Source: Streptomyces sp. NBC_00525 (GTDB lineage: Bacteria > Actinomycetota > Actinomycetes > Streptomycetales > Streptomycetaceae). Taken from it: a DNA stretch of 64,000 bases. The stretch covers positions 6,200,001 through 6,264,000 of the forward strand of contig NZ_CP107834.1 of assembly GCF_036346595.1 (NCBI RefSeq), read 5' to 3'. The notes beneath the pieces were generated by a model. It was not told the DNA's origin, did no database searches, and was given only the letters and a program-made list of their open reading frames with translations. Numbering within the stretch: the first letter of the stretch is position 1; each line of letters opens with the position of its first letter. Shown here in pieces: positions 42,540-51,746 of this stretch. The position numbers were made by a program, and so were the translations under genes.

Positions 42540-42583
42540 GATGGAGGGCCGGTTTCGGAGCAATCCGAAACCGGCCCTCCATC
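42540..42583. terminator. 20-bp perfect hairpin with GCAA tetraloop, bidirectional terminator
   Basis: The stem runs from 42540 to 42559 and from 42564 to 42583 without a mismatch. It lies between tRNA-Pro and the convergent beta-helix gene and could stop transcription from both sides. Confidence 0.92.
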
Positions 42584-42624
42584 GTTCCCGGGTGGCCGGG
42601 GGCATGCCCCCGGCCGGGTGCGTG

Positions 42625-44142
42625 TCAGGTGATGGGCACGCCGGGGTTGACGAGTCGGGCGGCCCCGGTCGCCCGGTTGCCCGAGGTGACGGTGGCGGGA
42701 CAGCCGGTGGCGTAGTTGGTGATGTTGATGGCGTAGCGGGTGGGTCCACCGGCACCGGTCAGGTCGGCCGTGTTGTCCCGGAAGACGGTGCCGCAGCCCC
42801 AGCCCGGTGCCTGGCTGTGCGTCTGGAAGCCGTCGTTGGTGGTGTGGATGCCGTGGTTGTTCTCCACGGTGTAGCCGTTGCCCTTGATGTCCACCCAGGA
42901 GTCGTCGTAGTTGGCTCCGGTCAGGCCGTCGCCGTCGAAGGTGTTCCCGGAGATCAGGCCGCCCGTGGTGCCTTCCTTGATGTCGATGTTCTCGCCGCCG
43001 ACGCGGGGACCGATGCGGTTGTCGAGGATGCGCACATGGTCGCTGGCGTCCGTGAGGGTGTTCGCCGAGCCGACGTAGATGCCCTCGCCCATGCCGTTGC
43101 CGGACAGGCCCGTGTCGTGGATGAAGGAGTTCCGCACCACTCCGTAGCTGCTCGACGTGCGGAAGTGGATGCCTTCCATGGTCGTGTGGTGGACCTCGAC
43201 GGAGTCGACGACGACGTGGTCGGACGAGTCGACCATGATCCCCTTCTGGCCGCCGGTGACGGTGATGCCCTCGACCACCCAGTAGGGGGCGTTCATGAAC
43301 TGGATGCCGTTGCCGCCGCCCGTGGGGGTGGTCAGGACCGCGGCCCGCGAGCCGGTCAGGGTGATCGGCGCCTGCGCGGTCCCGCCGGTCGTGACCTTGA
43401 AGTTGCCGGCGTAGGTGCCGTCCGCCAGCGCGATCGTCTGCCCCGGTGCGGCGCCGGCCAGGGCGGCCTTGAGTTCCTTGGCGCCGGACACCTTCACGGT
43501 GGAGCCGTCGGACGGGTCGGACGTGGGCGTGGGGGTGGGCGTCGGAGTGGGCGTCGGGGCCGGAGTGGTCGGTGTCGGTGTCGGCGATGGGTCCGGGGCG
43601 GTGCCGGGGGCCGTCACGACGACGTCGTCCACCGCTACGGCTCCGGTCCCGTACCAGCCGCTGACGGTCAGGGTCAGCTCCGTGGTGGCCGCACCCGTGG
43701 TCACGTCCAGGCGCGACTGCGTCCAAGTCGTCGACTGGGTCCAGGTGGAACGCTGCACCCCGGCGCCCGTGACGGACACCTGCGCATAGGGCCCCTTCGT
43801 CCAGAGGCTCACCGCGTACGCCGTGCCGGGGCGCACGGTCACGGTCTGCGTGCAGGGGGCGGTGTCCCCGGCGCCGGGGCTGGACAGGAGCGCGTGCGTT
43901 CCGCCGTGCGGGCTCGCCGAGGTGGCCGAGGAGGCTCCCGCGCAGGTCCAGCCCGAGGTGTCGCCGGTCTCGAAGTCGCCGTTGCGGACCAGGTTCGCGG
44001 GGCCGTCCGCCGACGCGGAGCCGGCCGGCCCCAGCAGGCCGGAGGCGACGAGCGCGGCGGCGGCCACCACGCCGAGCGCACCTCTGGCGGCGCGGCGTGC
44101 GGGAGGCCTCGACCGGCCCGAGGACAAGGGGGTGGGGGACAT
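42625..44142 (-). CDS. secreted right-handed beta-helix protein with carbohydrate-binding-like domain
   Basis: A 505-residue exported protein. A long signal peptide (cleaved near GSASA-DG, about 46) is followed by a CBM4/9-like jelly roll (about 47-180, LVRNGDFETGDTSGW). Next is a Pro/Thr linker (PTPTPTPTPTPTSDP), then a parallel beta-helix (about 215-505) with motifs GTYAGNFKV, GIHFRTSSS and NIDIKEGTTGGLISGN. The architecture suggests a polysaccharide lyase or hydrolase; no catalytic residues can be assigned. A DasR-like site overlaps its predicted promoter. Confidence 0.9.
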   Translation of the reverse strand: MSPTPLSSGRSRPPARRAARGALGVVAAAALVASGLLGPAGSASADGPANLVRNGDFETGDTSGWTCAGASSATSASPHGGTHALLSSPGAGDTAPCTQTVTVRPGTAYAVSLWTKGPYAQVSVTGAGVQRSTWTQSTTWTQSRLDVTTGAATTELTLTVSGWYGTGAVAVDDVVVTAPGTAPDPSPTPTPTTPAPTPTPTPTPTPTSDPSDGSTVKVSGAKELKAALAGAAPGQTIALADGTYAGNFKVTTGGTAQAPITLTGSRAAVLTTPTGGGNGIQFMNAPYWVVEGITVTGGQKGIMVDSSDHVVVDSVEVHHTTMEGIHFRTSSSYGVVRNSFIHDTGLSGNGMGEGIYVGSANTLTDASDHVRILDNRIGPRVGGENIDIKEGTTGGLISGNTFDGDGLTGANYDDSWVDIKGNGYTVENNHGIHTTNDGFQTHSQAPGWGCGTVFRDNTADLTGAGGPTRYAINITNYATGCPATVTSGNRATGAARLVNPGVPIT

Positions 44143-44211
44143 GCCGGTGCCTCCGAATCGGAACGCGGACTCCGCTCGCGGCGGCCGCGGTGGGGGGAGA
44201 GAGGGAGGCTC

Positions 44212-44240
44212 AGGTTGGACTAGACCAGAAGGGGAGTCAA
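44212..44240 (-). promoter_or_regulatory. promoter with DasR-like (dre) site for the beta-helix gene
   Basis: On the minus strand TTGACT (44240-44235) and CAACCT (44217-44212) are 17 bp apart. Between and over them (44229-44214) lies TCTGGTCTAGTCCAAC, matching 12 of 16 bases of the dre consensus ACTGGTCTAGACCAGT. Confidence 0.5.
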
Positions 44241-44354
44241 GGGGTGGGACATGCCCGCGGTTCGAGCGGGCTCCGGGCGGTTGCCGGGGTGGGTGAGAGG
44301 GGGAACGGGCGTCTGGTTACCATATGAGCGCCGCCTAGCTCGAAAGATAAACCT

Positions 44355-45800
44355 GTGACTGTCAATGACGACGCGTTCACCAATTGGAAGCACCGCGAAG
44401 AAGTCGCGGAGTCGATGATTCCGATCATCGGGAAGCTGCACCGCGAGCGGGACGTCACCGTCCTGCTGCACAGCCGCTCACTGGTCAACAAGTCGGTGGT
44501 GAGCATCCTCAAGACCCACCGCTTCGCCCGCCAGATCGACGGCGACGAGCTCTCGGTCACCGAGACCCTGCCCTTCCTGCAGGCCCTCACCACCCTGGAC
44601 CTGGGCCCCTCCCAGATCGACATCGGCATGCTCGCCGCCCTCTACAAGGCCGACAACCGCGGCCTCGACGAGGCGGGGTTCACCGCCGAGGCCGTCTCCG
44701 GAGCCATCGGCGACAACAAGATCGAGCGCCGCGAGTCGCGCGACGTGGTCCTCTACGGCTTCGGCCGCATCGGCCGCCTCCTGGCCCGGCTGCTCATCGA
44801 GAAGGCGGGCTCGGGCAACGGCCTGCGGCTGCGCGCCATCGTGGTCCGCAAGGGCGCGGGCCAGGACATCGTCAAGCGCGCCTCGCTGCTGCGGCGCGAC
44901 TCCATCCACGGCCAGTTCCAGGGCACGATCACCGTGGACGAGGCCAACAACCGGATCGTCGCCAACGGCAACGAGATCCAGGTCATCTACTCGGACGACC
45001 CCACCACCGTCGACTACACCGCGTACGGCATCAATGACGCGATCCTCATCGACAACACCGGCAGGTGGCGCGACCGCGAGGGCCTGTCCAAGCACCTGCG
45101 CCCCGGCATCGCCAAGGTCGTCCTGACCGCGCCCGGCAAGGGCGACGTCCCCAACATCGTGCACGGCGTCAACCACGGGACGATCAAGCCGGACGAGCAG
45201 ATCATCTCCTGCGCCTCCTGCACCACCAACGCGATCGTGCCGCCGCTCAAGGCGATGGCCGACGAGTACGGCGTGCTGCGCGGACACGTGGAGACCATCC
45301 ACTCGTTCACCAACGACCAGAACCTGCTGGACAACTACCACGGCTCCGACCGCCGGGGCCGCTCCGCGCCGCTCAACATGGTGATCACGGAGACGGGCGC
45401 CGCCTCCGCCGTCGCGAAGGCGCTGCCCGACCTGGAGGCGACCATCACGGGCAGCTCCATCCGGGTCCCCGTGCCGGACGTCTCGATCGCGATCCTCAGC
45501 CTCAAGCTCGGCCGCGAGACCACCCGCACCGAGGTCCTCGACCACCTCCGTGAGGTGTCGCTGACCTCCCCGCTGAAGCGGCAGATCGACTTCACGACCG
45601 CCCCGGACGCGGTGTCGAGCGACTTCATCGGCTCCCGGCACGCCTCCATCGTGGACGCCGGCCCCACCCAGGTGGACGGCGACAACGCGATCCTCTACCT
45701 CTGGTACGACAACGAGTTCGGCTACTCGTGCCAGGTCATCCGGGTCGTCCAGTACGTCTCCGGGGTGGAGTACCCGACGTTCCCCGTCCCGGTCGCCTGA
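44355..45800 (+). CDS. gap: glyceraldehyde-3-phosphate dehydrogenase with N-terminal extension
   Basis: The 481-residue product exceeds the usual GAPDH length of about 335 by some 130 residues. The NAD motif VLYGFGRIGRLLARL begins near residue 132, the catalytic Cys is in ISCASCTTNAIVPP, and the C-terminal WYDNEFGYS is intact. The extension (EEVAESMIPIIGKLHRER, then LLHSRSLVNKSVVSILK) is helical and characteristic of a second GAPDH subgroup in actinobacteria and some others. That suggests a role other than core glycolysis, or extra regulation. The gene is divergent from the beta-helix gene and ends in a strong hairpin. Confidence 0.92.
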   Translation: MTVNDDAFTNWKHREEVAESMIPIIGKLHRERDVTVLLHSRSLVNKSVVSILKTHRFARQIDGDELSVTETLPFLQALTTLDLGPSQIDIGMLAALYKADNRGLDEAGFTAEAVSGAIGDNKIERRESRDVVLYGFGRIGRLLARLLIEKAGSGNGLRLRAIVVRKGAGQDIVKRASLLRRDSIHGQFQGTITVDEANNRIVANGNEIQVIYSDDPTTVDYTAYGINDAILIDNTGRWRDREGLSKHLRPGIAKVVLTAPGKGDVPNIVHGVNHGTIKPDEQIISCASCTTNAIVPPLKAMADEYGVLRGHVETIHSFTNDQNLLDNYHGSDRRGRSAPLNMVITETGAASAVAKALPDLEATITGSSIRVPVPDVSIAILSLKLGRETTRTEVLDHLREVSLTSPLKRQIDFTTAPDAVSSDFIGSRHASIVDAGPTQVDGDNAILYLWYDNEFGYSCQVIRVVQYVSGVEYPTFPVPVA

Positions 45801-45819
45801 CCCCGCGCCGACGACGACA

Positions 45820-45859
45820 GGTCCCGCCCGCCCTCTGTGTCGAGGGCGGGCGGGACCTC
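45820..45859. terminator. 17-bp perfect hairpin between gap and the EF-G paralogue
   Basis: AGGTCCCGCCCGCCCTC and GAGGGCGGGCGGGACCT flank a 6-nt loop between two convergent stops, so it can serve both genes. Confidence 0.9.
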
Positions 45860-45864
45860 GCCCG

Positions 45865-47946
45865 TCAGGCCGTGCCGCCGGCGACCGCCGCCGGCGCGGG
45901 CGCGTACCCCGTGGCGCGGGTGGTGAACGTGCCCCGGCCCTGCGTGCGGCTCCGCAGCCGCGTCGCGTAACCGAACAGCTCGGCCAGCGGCACGGTCGCG
46001 GTGACCACCGCGGCGGCGCCCCGCGTGGTGGACCCGGAGACCCGGCCGCGCCGGGCGGCCAGATCACCGAGCACCCCGCCGACCGCGTCGTCCGGCACGG
46101 TGACCGTAACCTCGACCACCGGCTCCAGCAGCACCATCGCGCTTGCCCGCAGGGCCTCCCGGAGCGCGAACCGCCCGGCCGTGCGGAACGCCATCTCCGA
46201 GGAGTCCTTGGAGTGCGTGGCGCCGTCGACCAGCGTCACCCGCACCCCGGTCACCGGATGCCCGCCCAGCGGCCCCTCGGCCAGCGCGTCCCGGCAGCCC
46301 GCCTCGACCGCCCGCACGTACTCCGCCGGCACCCGGCCGCCGACGACCGCCGAACGGAACGCGAACACCGCCTCCTCGCCGTCGCCCGCCTCCAGCGGTT
46401 CGACGTCGATGACGACATGGGCGAACTGCCCGGCCCCGCCGTCCTGTTTGACGTGCCGGTAGACCAGTCCGGACACTCCGCGCACCAGCGTCTCCCGGTG
46501 CGCGACCTGCGGCCGGCCGACCCGGACGTCCAGGCCGTGGTCGCGGCGGATCTTCTCCGCGGCCACCTCCAGATGCAGCTCGCCCATGCCCGAAAGCACC
46601 GTCTGGCCCGTCTCGGCATCCGTACGCACCACCAGCGACGGGTCCTCCTCGGCCAGCCGGACCAGGGCGGCCATCAGCCGCTCCGTGTCCGTGCTCCGCC
46701 GTGCCTCCACGGCCACGGACACGACCGGCGCGGCCACCGAGGGCGGTTCCAGGACCAGTGGGGCGTCCGGCGCGCACAGCGTGGCGCCCGGACGGACCGA
46801 CTTCGGGCCGATGACCGCGACGATGTCCCCGGCCACCGCCGTGTCCACATCGACATGGCGGTCAGCCCGCACCCGCAGGATGCGGCCGACGCGCTCACCG
46901 CGCCCGGTGCTCGCGTCCAGCACGGTCTGCCCCTTTCCGATCGTTCCCGAGTACACGCGCAGATAGGTCAGCCGGCCCGTCGCCGTCGCGTTCACCTTGA
47001 ACGCCAGCGCGGCGAATGGCCCCGCCGGATCGGCGGCCCGCTCCCGCACCTCGTCGCCGAACATGCCCCGTACCGGCGGCACGTCGGCGGGCGAGGGCAG
47101 ATACGCCACGACCGCCTCCAGCAACGGCTCCACACCCCGGTTGCGGTACGCCGAACCGCACAGCACCACGACCCCCTCACCGGTGTGCGTCAGATCGCGC
47201 AGCGCCCCGGCCAGCGTCGCCTCCGAAAGCTCGGAGCGTACGCAGAACTCCTCCAGCGCCGCCGGATGCAGCTCCGCCACCGCCTCCTCCAGGAGCCGCC
47301 TGCGCCGCACCGCCTCCTCGCGCAGTTCGGCGGGCACCGCGCACTCCTCGTAGGTGTCGGCGCCGTCCGCCCACACCAGGGCGCGCATCCGCAGCAGGTC
47401 TACGACGCCGCGGAAGGCGTCCTCGCTGCCGATGGGCAGCTGGACCACCAGCGGGACGGTGTGCAGCCGGTCCCGGATGGAGGCGACGGCCGTGTCCAGG
47501 TCGGCGCCCGCCCGGTCCAGCTTGTTGACGAAGGCGATCCTCGGGACGGAGTGCCGGTCCGCCTGGTGCCACACCGACTCGCTCTGCGGCTCCACCCCGG
47601 CCACCGCGTCGAACACCGCGATCGCGCCGTCGAGCACCCGCAGCGAGCGCTCGACCTCGTCGGCGAAGTCGACGTGCCCCGGTGTGTCGATGAGGTTGAT
47701 GCGGTGACCGTCCCACGAACAGCTCACGGCGGCGGCGAAGATGGTGATGCCCCGGTCGCGTTCCTGGGAGTCGAAGTCCGTGATGGTCGTCCCGTCGTGG
47801 ACCTCACCGCGCTTGTGGGTGGTGCCGGTGGTGTAGAGGATGCGCTCGGTGACGGTCGTCTTGCCGGCGTCGACATGGGCCAGGATGCCCAGGTTGCGGA
47901 CGGTGTCGAGTGCGGCGTCGAGGGAACGGTGCTGGTGGGTACGCAC
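45865..47946 (-). CDS. elongation factor G-like GTPase (second EF-G)
   Basis: A 693-residue translational GTPase. G motifs are AHVDAGKTT (G1), RGITI (G2), DTPGHVDF (G3) and NKLDR (G4). Domains II-V are complete, with [17 protein letters not shown] in domain III and [21 protein letters not shown] in domain IV. It is a diverged paralogue rather than the housekeeping fusA, since no rpsL, rpsG or tuf gene is near. Streptomyces carry such a second EF-G of unclear role (ribosome recycling or antibiotic tolerance). The GTG at 47946 follows AAAGG; the in-frame extension to 48060 is not supported. Confidence 0.88.
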   Translation of the reverse strand: MRTHQHRSLDAALDTVRNLGILAHVDAGKTTVTERILYTTGTTHKRGEVHDGTTITDFDSQERDRGITIFAAAVSCSWDGHRINLIDTPGHVDFADEVERSLRVLDGAIAVFDAVAGVEPQSESVWHQADRHSVPRIAFVNKLDRAGADLDTAVASIRDRLHTVPLVVQLPIGSEDAFRGVVDLLRMRALVWADGADTYEECAVPAELREEAVRRRRLLEEAVAELHPAALEEFCVRSELSEATLAGALRDLTHTGEGVVVLCGSAYRNRGVEPLLEAVVAYLPSPADVPPVRGMFGDEVRERAADPAGPFAALAFKVNATATGRLTYLRVYSGTIGKGQTVLDASTGRGERVGRILRVRADRHVDVDTAVAGDIVAVIGPKSVRPGATLCAPDAPLVLEPPSVAAPVVSVAVEARRSTDTERLMAALVRLAEEDPSLVVRTDAETGQTVLSGMGELHLEVAAEKIRRDHGLDVRVGRPQVAHRETLVRGVSGLVYRHVKQDGGAGQFAHVVIDVEPLEAGDGEEAVFAFRSAVVGGRVPAEYVRAVEAGCRDALAEGPLGGHPVTGVRVTLVDGATHSKDSSEMAFRTAGRFALREALRASAMVLLEPVVEVTVTVPDDAVGGVLGDLAARRGRVSGSTTRGAAAVVTATVPLAELFGYATRLRSRTQGRGTFTTRATGYAPAPAAVAGGTA

Positions 47947-48261
47947 GGCCGGTGGCCTTTCGGGATGATCCGGAAGAAGACGGCGCGATTCCCGGACGGA
48001 ACGGCCCGCGAGGGGCCCGGCGGAACCCGCCACCCCGCCTCTCGGCACAGGGGTGACCAAGCGTCAGGAGACGGCAGAGGCCCGCGTGTTCGTCACGGGG
48101 TCCGGGGCCGGCCGCGCAGCCGGCGCCGGGCGGCGCGAGACACCAGGATCACCTCGAACCGCGACGGGGGGACGACGGCGGCGGTGCGCTGACGCACGGC
48201 GGTCTCCCCTCGACGGTCACGGCACGAGCGCCGGCGGAACCCGGCGCGGTGTGGGGCGAGT
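47947..48261. other. 315-bp non-coding stretch upstream of the EF-G paralogue
   Basis: No gene is supported here. The stretch holds several short GC-rich inverted repeats (for example GGCCGGCCGCGCAGCCGGCGCC) that could form leader structure, but no clear promoter or terminator was identified. Confidence 0.5.
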
Positions 48262-48549
48262 CTAGGGAAGGCGGCGGGTGCGGGGGTACCGGTTTTTCGG
48301 CCGGGCCAGGGGTCGGCAGGCGCTCCGGCAGCGGCGCAGCGCGCTCCGGCCGCAGCCGCGCCACTCCGCGGGCGAGGGACCGGCGCCCCGGCCGCCCCGG
48401 GTGATCAGGGCGTTCACGGGGGTGTGCGGGTCCAGAGCCATCGTGCGCGCGAACAGCACGCCGATCACGAGCGGGGCGAGCGAGAGGGCGAGCGTGGTTC
48501 CGGCACTGGTGACGTGCCGGATGCGGAGCCGCTGTGCGTCGGGAACCAT
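48262..48549 (-). CDS. small hypothetical membrane protein
   Basis: A 95-residue frame with strongly GC-biased third positions, supporting real coding. One hydrophobic helix (TTLALSLAPLVIGVLFAR, about 18-36) is followed by an Arg/Cys-rich, basic tail (RSALRRCRSACRP). The ATG follows GGAATGGGATC. It lies after the DUF2510 gene's terminator hairpin and before the EF-G paralogue, all on the minus strand. No family is recognised. The basic tail could face the cytoplasm. Confidence 0.55.
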   Translation of the reverse strand: MVPDAQRLRIRHVTSAGTTLALSLAPLVIGVLFARTMALDPHTPVNALITRGGRGAGPSPAEWRGCGRSALRRCRSACRPLARPKNRYPRTRRLP

Positions 48550-48602
48550 GATCCCATTCCAGCGTCCGCGCCCCGGCCGGGGATCGGGTGACGTACTCAG
48601 AC

Positions 48603-48635
48603 CGCGCGGCCCGGATACTCACTCCGGGCCGCGCG
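48603..48635 (-). terminator. 13-bp hairpin terminator after the DUF2510 gene
   Basis: CGCGCGGCCCGGA and TCCGGGCCGCGCG pair across a 7-nt loop, 15 nt beyond the DUF2510 stop on the minus strand. Confidence 0.75.
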
Positions 48636-48649
48636 CTCCTCCGGGACGG

Positions 48650-49555
48650 TCAGGCGTCGGTACCGTTACCGGAACCGGCGTTCGGGGCCGCCTTGATGCC
48701 CTTGGTGATCTCGTCCATGACGGACAGCGACGGGGCCTTGTCGTTGATGTCGAAGCCGGAGCGGACCACGATCATCCTGTCCTCGGCCAGCGGGGACGGG
48801 AAGGCCAGCGACTCGACGTAGCCGTCGTCGCCGTTCTTCGTCACCACCTTCCAGCGCACCCGGTAGCCCTGTTGCCCGGCCACCGTGACGGCTTCGGACT
48901 TCAGCTCCTTGTGCGAGGTGATGCCGCCGTAGCCCCCTTCGCCGTAGGACGCCTCGGCGTTGTTCCCGATGTCCTTCTCGGCCGTGGCCTTCGGGGTCGA
49001 GGTGGTCAGCTCCAGGGCCTCGGCCGGGACGGAGAACACCCCGCCGCGCACGCAGTTCTTCCCGGTGTCGCCGGGGCAGGGGTAGGAACCGGTGGTGACC
49101 CCGGCGCCCATGCCGGACTCGCCCTTCCAGCCGTCCGGGACCGGAATGCTGATGCCGCTGGCCAGGTCCGTCGCGTAGCCGTCCTCGGCCGGCGGCCGCT
49201 GGTCGGGCGTCCCGCGCTCGCCGTCGCCCCGGTCCTCGCCGCCGCCGGAGTCGCCGCGCTCCCGGTCGGGGGAGGGCGACTCGGCGGAGGGGGAGTCGGA
49301 CGGGGTGGAGACCGCCGTGTCGCTCCTGCCGTCCGAGTCGTCGGTCAGCAGATAGACGCCGCCCCCGATCGCGGCGAGCACCACCACGGCCGCGGTGACT
49401 CCGGCCGCGACGCGGACGCGCCGGCTGCGGGTGGCCGCCGGAGGCACCCGGAGGTGGTCGGTCCACTGGGTGCCGTCCCACCAGCGCTCGTGGCGGGGGC
49501 CAAATCCTGAATACCCGGGGTCTGGATGCCAGCCGGGAGGGCTCGTCTGGGTCAC
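48650..49555 (-). CDS. DUF2510-domain membrane-anchored protein
   Basis: From the GTG at 49555 the protein has 301 residues. The N-terminal DUF2510 motif is PPGWHPDPG, with RWWDGTQWTDH. One membrane helix (VRVAAGVTAAVVVLAAIGGGVYLL, about 66-90) is followed by a Ser/Asp/Glu-rich linker and an extracellular domain of about 170 residues (GISIPVPDGWKGE and on). A TAGGAT -10 lies at 49589-49584 on the minus strand. A start at 49609 would lie upstream of this promoter and is rejected. Function is unknown; the topology is cytoplasmic DUF2510 with the rest outside. Confidence 0.85.
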   Translation of the reverse strand: MTQTSPPGWHPDPGYSGFGPRHERWWDGTQWTDHLRVPPAATRSRRVRVAAGVTAAVVVLAAIGGGVYLLTDDSDGRSDTAVSTPSDSPSAESPSPDRERGDSGGGEDRGDGERGTPDQRPPAEDGYATDLASGISIPVPDGWKGESGMGAGVTTGSYPCPGDTGKNCVRGGVFSVPAEALELTTSTPKATAEKDIGNNAEASYGEGGYGGITSHKELKSEAVTVAGQQGYRVRWKVVTKNGDDGYVESLAFPSPLAEDRMIVVRSGFDINDKAPSLSVMDEITKGIKAAPNAGSGNGTDA

Positions 49556-49648
49556 GCCGACACCGTATCGGGGCTGCCTGAGAATCCTATGAACTGGGTG
49601 GCACCCCACCCGACAACGGGCGTGCGCCCGCGCGCATTTCCCTTCCTT

Positions 49649-49684
49649 TCTGGTCTAGACAATTGGCGGGGTGGTCGCTAGCAT
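49649..49684 (+). promoter_or_regulatory. promoter overlapped by a DasR-like (dre) site before the methyltransferase
   Basis: TAGACA (49656-49661) and TAGCAT (49679-49684) are 17 bp apart, a good vegetative match. The 16-mer TCTGGTCTAGACAATT (49649-49664) matches 13 of 16 bases of the dre consensus and covers the -35. Confidence 0.55.
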
Positions 49685-49750
49685 CCGCCGACGAGGCGCG
49701 GCGGGCCCGGTTCGTCCGCGTCCGCCCGATCGCGCCGGAAGTGAGACCCC

Positions 49751-50533
49751 ATGGAAGCGACCGCCCCCGACCGTCGTTTCGCCGAGGACTACCGCCTCGC
49801 CCGGGAGATACCGCGCGACGGGCTGACCGCGTGGCGCGCCGCGATCGCCGCCGAGGTGGACCTCGCGCCGGGCGCCACCGTCCTGGACGTCGGCGCGGGC
49901 ACCGGCTCCTTCGCCTCGGCGTTCGCCGACTGGTTCGGGGCGCGGGTGCTGGCCGTGGAACCGGCCTCCGCCATGCGGGCACTGATCCCCCGGCAGGGGC
50001 GGATCGAGGCGCTGGACGGACGGGCCGAGGAGCTGCCGGTGCCGGACGGCTGCGCGGACGCGGCCTGGCTCGGGTCGGTCGTCCACCACATCGGTGATCT
50101 GGACGCCGCCGCCCGGGAGTTGCGCAGAGCGCTGAAACCCGGCGCCCCGGTGCTCATCCGCAACTCGTTCCCCGGCCGGTGCGCCCGCGACCTGCGGGTG
50201 CGGTTCTTCCCCGGCGCCGAACGGATCGTGGACGGCTATCCGACCGTGGAGCGGACCTGTGCCGCGTTCGCCGGGGCCGGATTCACCCGCGTCGCCCTGC
50301 ACGCGGTGCCGCAGGAGAGCGCCCCGAGCCTCGCCGCCTTCGCCGACCGGATCAGACGCGACACGGACGCCAAGCTGCGCGGCCTGGACGACGAGGAGTT
50401 CGAGCGCGGGATGCGCCGGCTGCGTACGGCGGCGGAGCAGGAACCGAACCGGCCGGCCGTCAGCTGGATGGACCTGCTGGTCCTGGTCCGGGGCCCGGCC
50501 GGGACGGTATCCGACGGGTCGTCACCGAGGTGA
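49751..50533 (+). CDS. class I SAM-dependent methyltransferase
   Basis: A 260-residue Rossmann-fold methyltransferase. Motif I is VLDVGAGTGSFASAFADWFG (about 44-63), the acidic loop binding the ribose is VLAVEPASAM, and the post-motif strand is AAWLGSVVHHI. The last 100 residues form a variable substrate domain. AAGTGAGACCCC precedes the ATG. It is monocistronic, lies between the DUF2510 gene (divergent) and the S66 peptidase gene, and has a DasR-like site on its promoter. The substrate is unknown. Confidence 0.9.
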   Translation: MEATAPDRRFAEDYRLAREIPRDGLTAWRAAIAAEVDLAPGATVLDVGAGTGSFASAFADWFGARVLAVEPASAMRALIPRQGRIEALDGRAEELPVPDGCADAAWLGSVVHHIGDLDAAARELRRALKPGAPVLIRNSFPGRCARDLRVRFFPGAERIVDGYPTVERTCAAFAGAGFTRVALHAVPQESAPSLAAFADRIRRDTDAKLRGLDDEEFERGMRRLRTAAEQEPNRPAVSWMDLLVLVRGPAGTVSDGSSPR

Positions 50534-50589
50534 TGGCGGCGGCCCGTCACCGGGGTGATCCCGACGGGCGCCGACGGGGCGATATCCGG

Positions 50590-50618
50590 CGGACAGTGGT
50601 CGGGGTGATCATTAGGCT
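50590..50618 (+). promoter_or_regulatory. leaderless-type promoter of the S66 peptidase gene
   Basis: CGGACA (50590-50595) and TAGGCT (50613-50618) are 17 bp apart. The -10 ends 6 nt before the ATG at 50625, so transcription should begin at or next to the start codon. Confidence 0.55.
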
Positions 50619-50624
50619 CGTCGG

Positions 50625-51668
50625 ATGACACCTTCCCGCTATCCCTCCAAGCCGCGCCCCGGTGACCGCGTCGCCGTGCTCTCGCCCTCCTCCGGACTGC
50701 CCGGCCTCTTCCCCCTCCCGTACGAACTCGGCCTGCGCAGGCTCCGGGACGAGTTCGGCCTGGAGCCCGTGGAATACCCCACCACCCGGAAGATGGGGTC
50801 GAGCCCGCAGGAGCGTGCCGCCGACATCCACGCGGCGTTCGCCGACCCGGAGATCAAGGCCGTCATCGCCACCATCGGCGGGGAGGACCAGATCACCGTG
50901 CTCTCCCACCTGGACCGTGAACTGCTGCGGGCCAACCCCAAGCCGTTCTTCGGCTACAGCGACTGCACCAACCTGCTCCTCCTCCTCGACAACCTCGGGA
51001 TCGTCGGCTACCACGGCGGCTCGGTGATGGTCGAACTCGGCCGCCCCGGCGCACTGCACCCCTTCATCGCCGACTCCGTCCGGGCCGCCCTCTTCACGCA
51101 CGGCCCGTACGAGCTGACGCCGGCCGGGGAGACGGGCAGCGTCAACCGGCCCTGGGACGACCCGCGCACCTTCGACGCCGAACCCGAACTGCTCCCCGGC
51201 GAGGGGTGGATCTGGCACAACGCGGGCCGGGTGGTCGAGGGCGCGAGCTGGGGCGGCAATCTGGAGATCCTGGCCTGGCTGCTGATGGCCGACCGGGAGA
51301 TCCTGCCCCCGGAGGCGTACGAGGGGCGGGTGCTGTTCCTGGAAACCTCGGAGGAACTGCCCTCCGCCGACGAGGTGTACCGCATCCTGCGCAACATGGG
51401 GGAGCGCGGCCTGCTGCGCCGCTTCCCCGCCCTGCTCATGGCACGGGCCAAGAACTGGTCCTTCGACAAGCCGCTCGACCCCGAGGCGGGCGCGCGCTAC
51501 CGGCGGGAGCAGCGCGATGCCGTGCTGCGGGCGCTCGCGGAGTACGCCCCCGACACGATGGCCGTCTTCGACGTCGACTGCGGTCACACCGACCCGCAGG
51601 CGATCATCCCGTTCGGCGGTCTGATCAGGGTGGACGGCGAGGCGCGCCGCATCGTCGTCACATACTGA
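50625..51668 (+). CDS. S66-family peptidase (LD-carboxypeptidase/MccF-like)
   Basis: A 347-residue serine peptidase. The nucleophile is Ser in FFGYSDCTNLL, the Glu is in VVEGASWGGNLEILAWLL or VLFLETSEE, and the His is in DCGHTDPQAIIPFG. This is the Ser-Glu-His triad of S66. The PFGGLIRVDGEARRI end is usual for MccF-like members. It may cleave muramoyl tetrapeptides (L,D bonds) or detoxify peptide-nucleotide antibiotics of the microcin C type. The ATG has no Shine-Dalgarno element because a -10 box lies immediately upstream. Confidence 0.92.
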   Translation: MTPSRYPSKPRPGDRVAVLSPSSGLPGLFPLPYELGLRRLRDEFGLEPVEYPTTRKMGSSPQERAADIHAAFADPEIKAVIATIGGEDQITVLSHLDRELLRANPKPFFGYSDCTNLLLLLDNLGIVGYHGGSVMVELGRPGALHPFIADSVRAALFTHGPYELTPAGETGSVNRPWDDPRTFDAEPELLPGEGWIWHNAGRVVEGASWGGNLEILAWLLMADREILPPEAYEGRVLFLETSEELPSADEVYRILRNMGERGLLRRFPALLMARAKNWSFDKPLDPEAGARYRREQRDAVLRALAEYAPDTMAVFDVDCGHTDPQAIIPFGGLIRVDGEARRIVVTY

Positions 51669-51682
51669 GCGGCCCTCCGCCG

Positions 51683-51697
51683 TGTGGTCCGACCACA
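51683..51697. promoter_or_regulatory. operator palindrome upstream of the FadR/GntR regulator
   Basis: TGTGGTC-C-GACCACA is a perfect 15-bp palindrome 50 bp before the regulator's ATG. It shares the core TGGTC-N-GACCA with the site before lutA. A further dyad, GTTCCG-AC-CGGAAC, lies at 51721-51734. Confidence 0.75.
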
Positions 51698-51746
51698 TAC
51701 CGTGTGTGACATAGTGGGATGTTCCGACCGGAACAGAGGATGGCCG

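Noticed and set aside
42625..44142. Calling the beta-helix protein a pectate lyase
   Set aside because: The helix repeats are clear but no lyase metal or catalytic Arg/Lys pattern could be assigned.
49596..49617. TTGTCGGGT block upstream of the DUF2510 gene as a damage promoter
   Set aside because: The sequence 8 nt later is ACCCAG rather than TAnnnT, and the gene's TAGGAT box is too far away for this motif.
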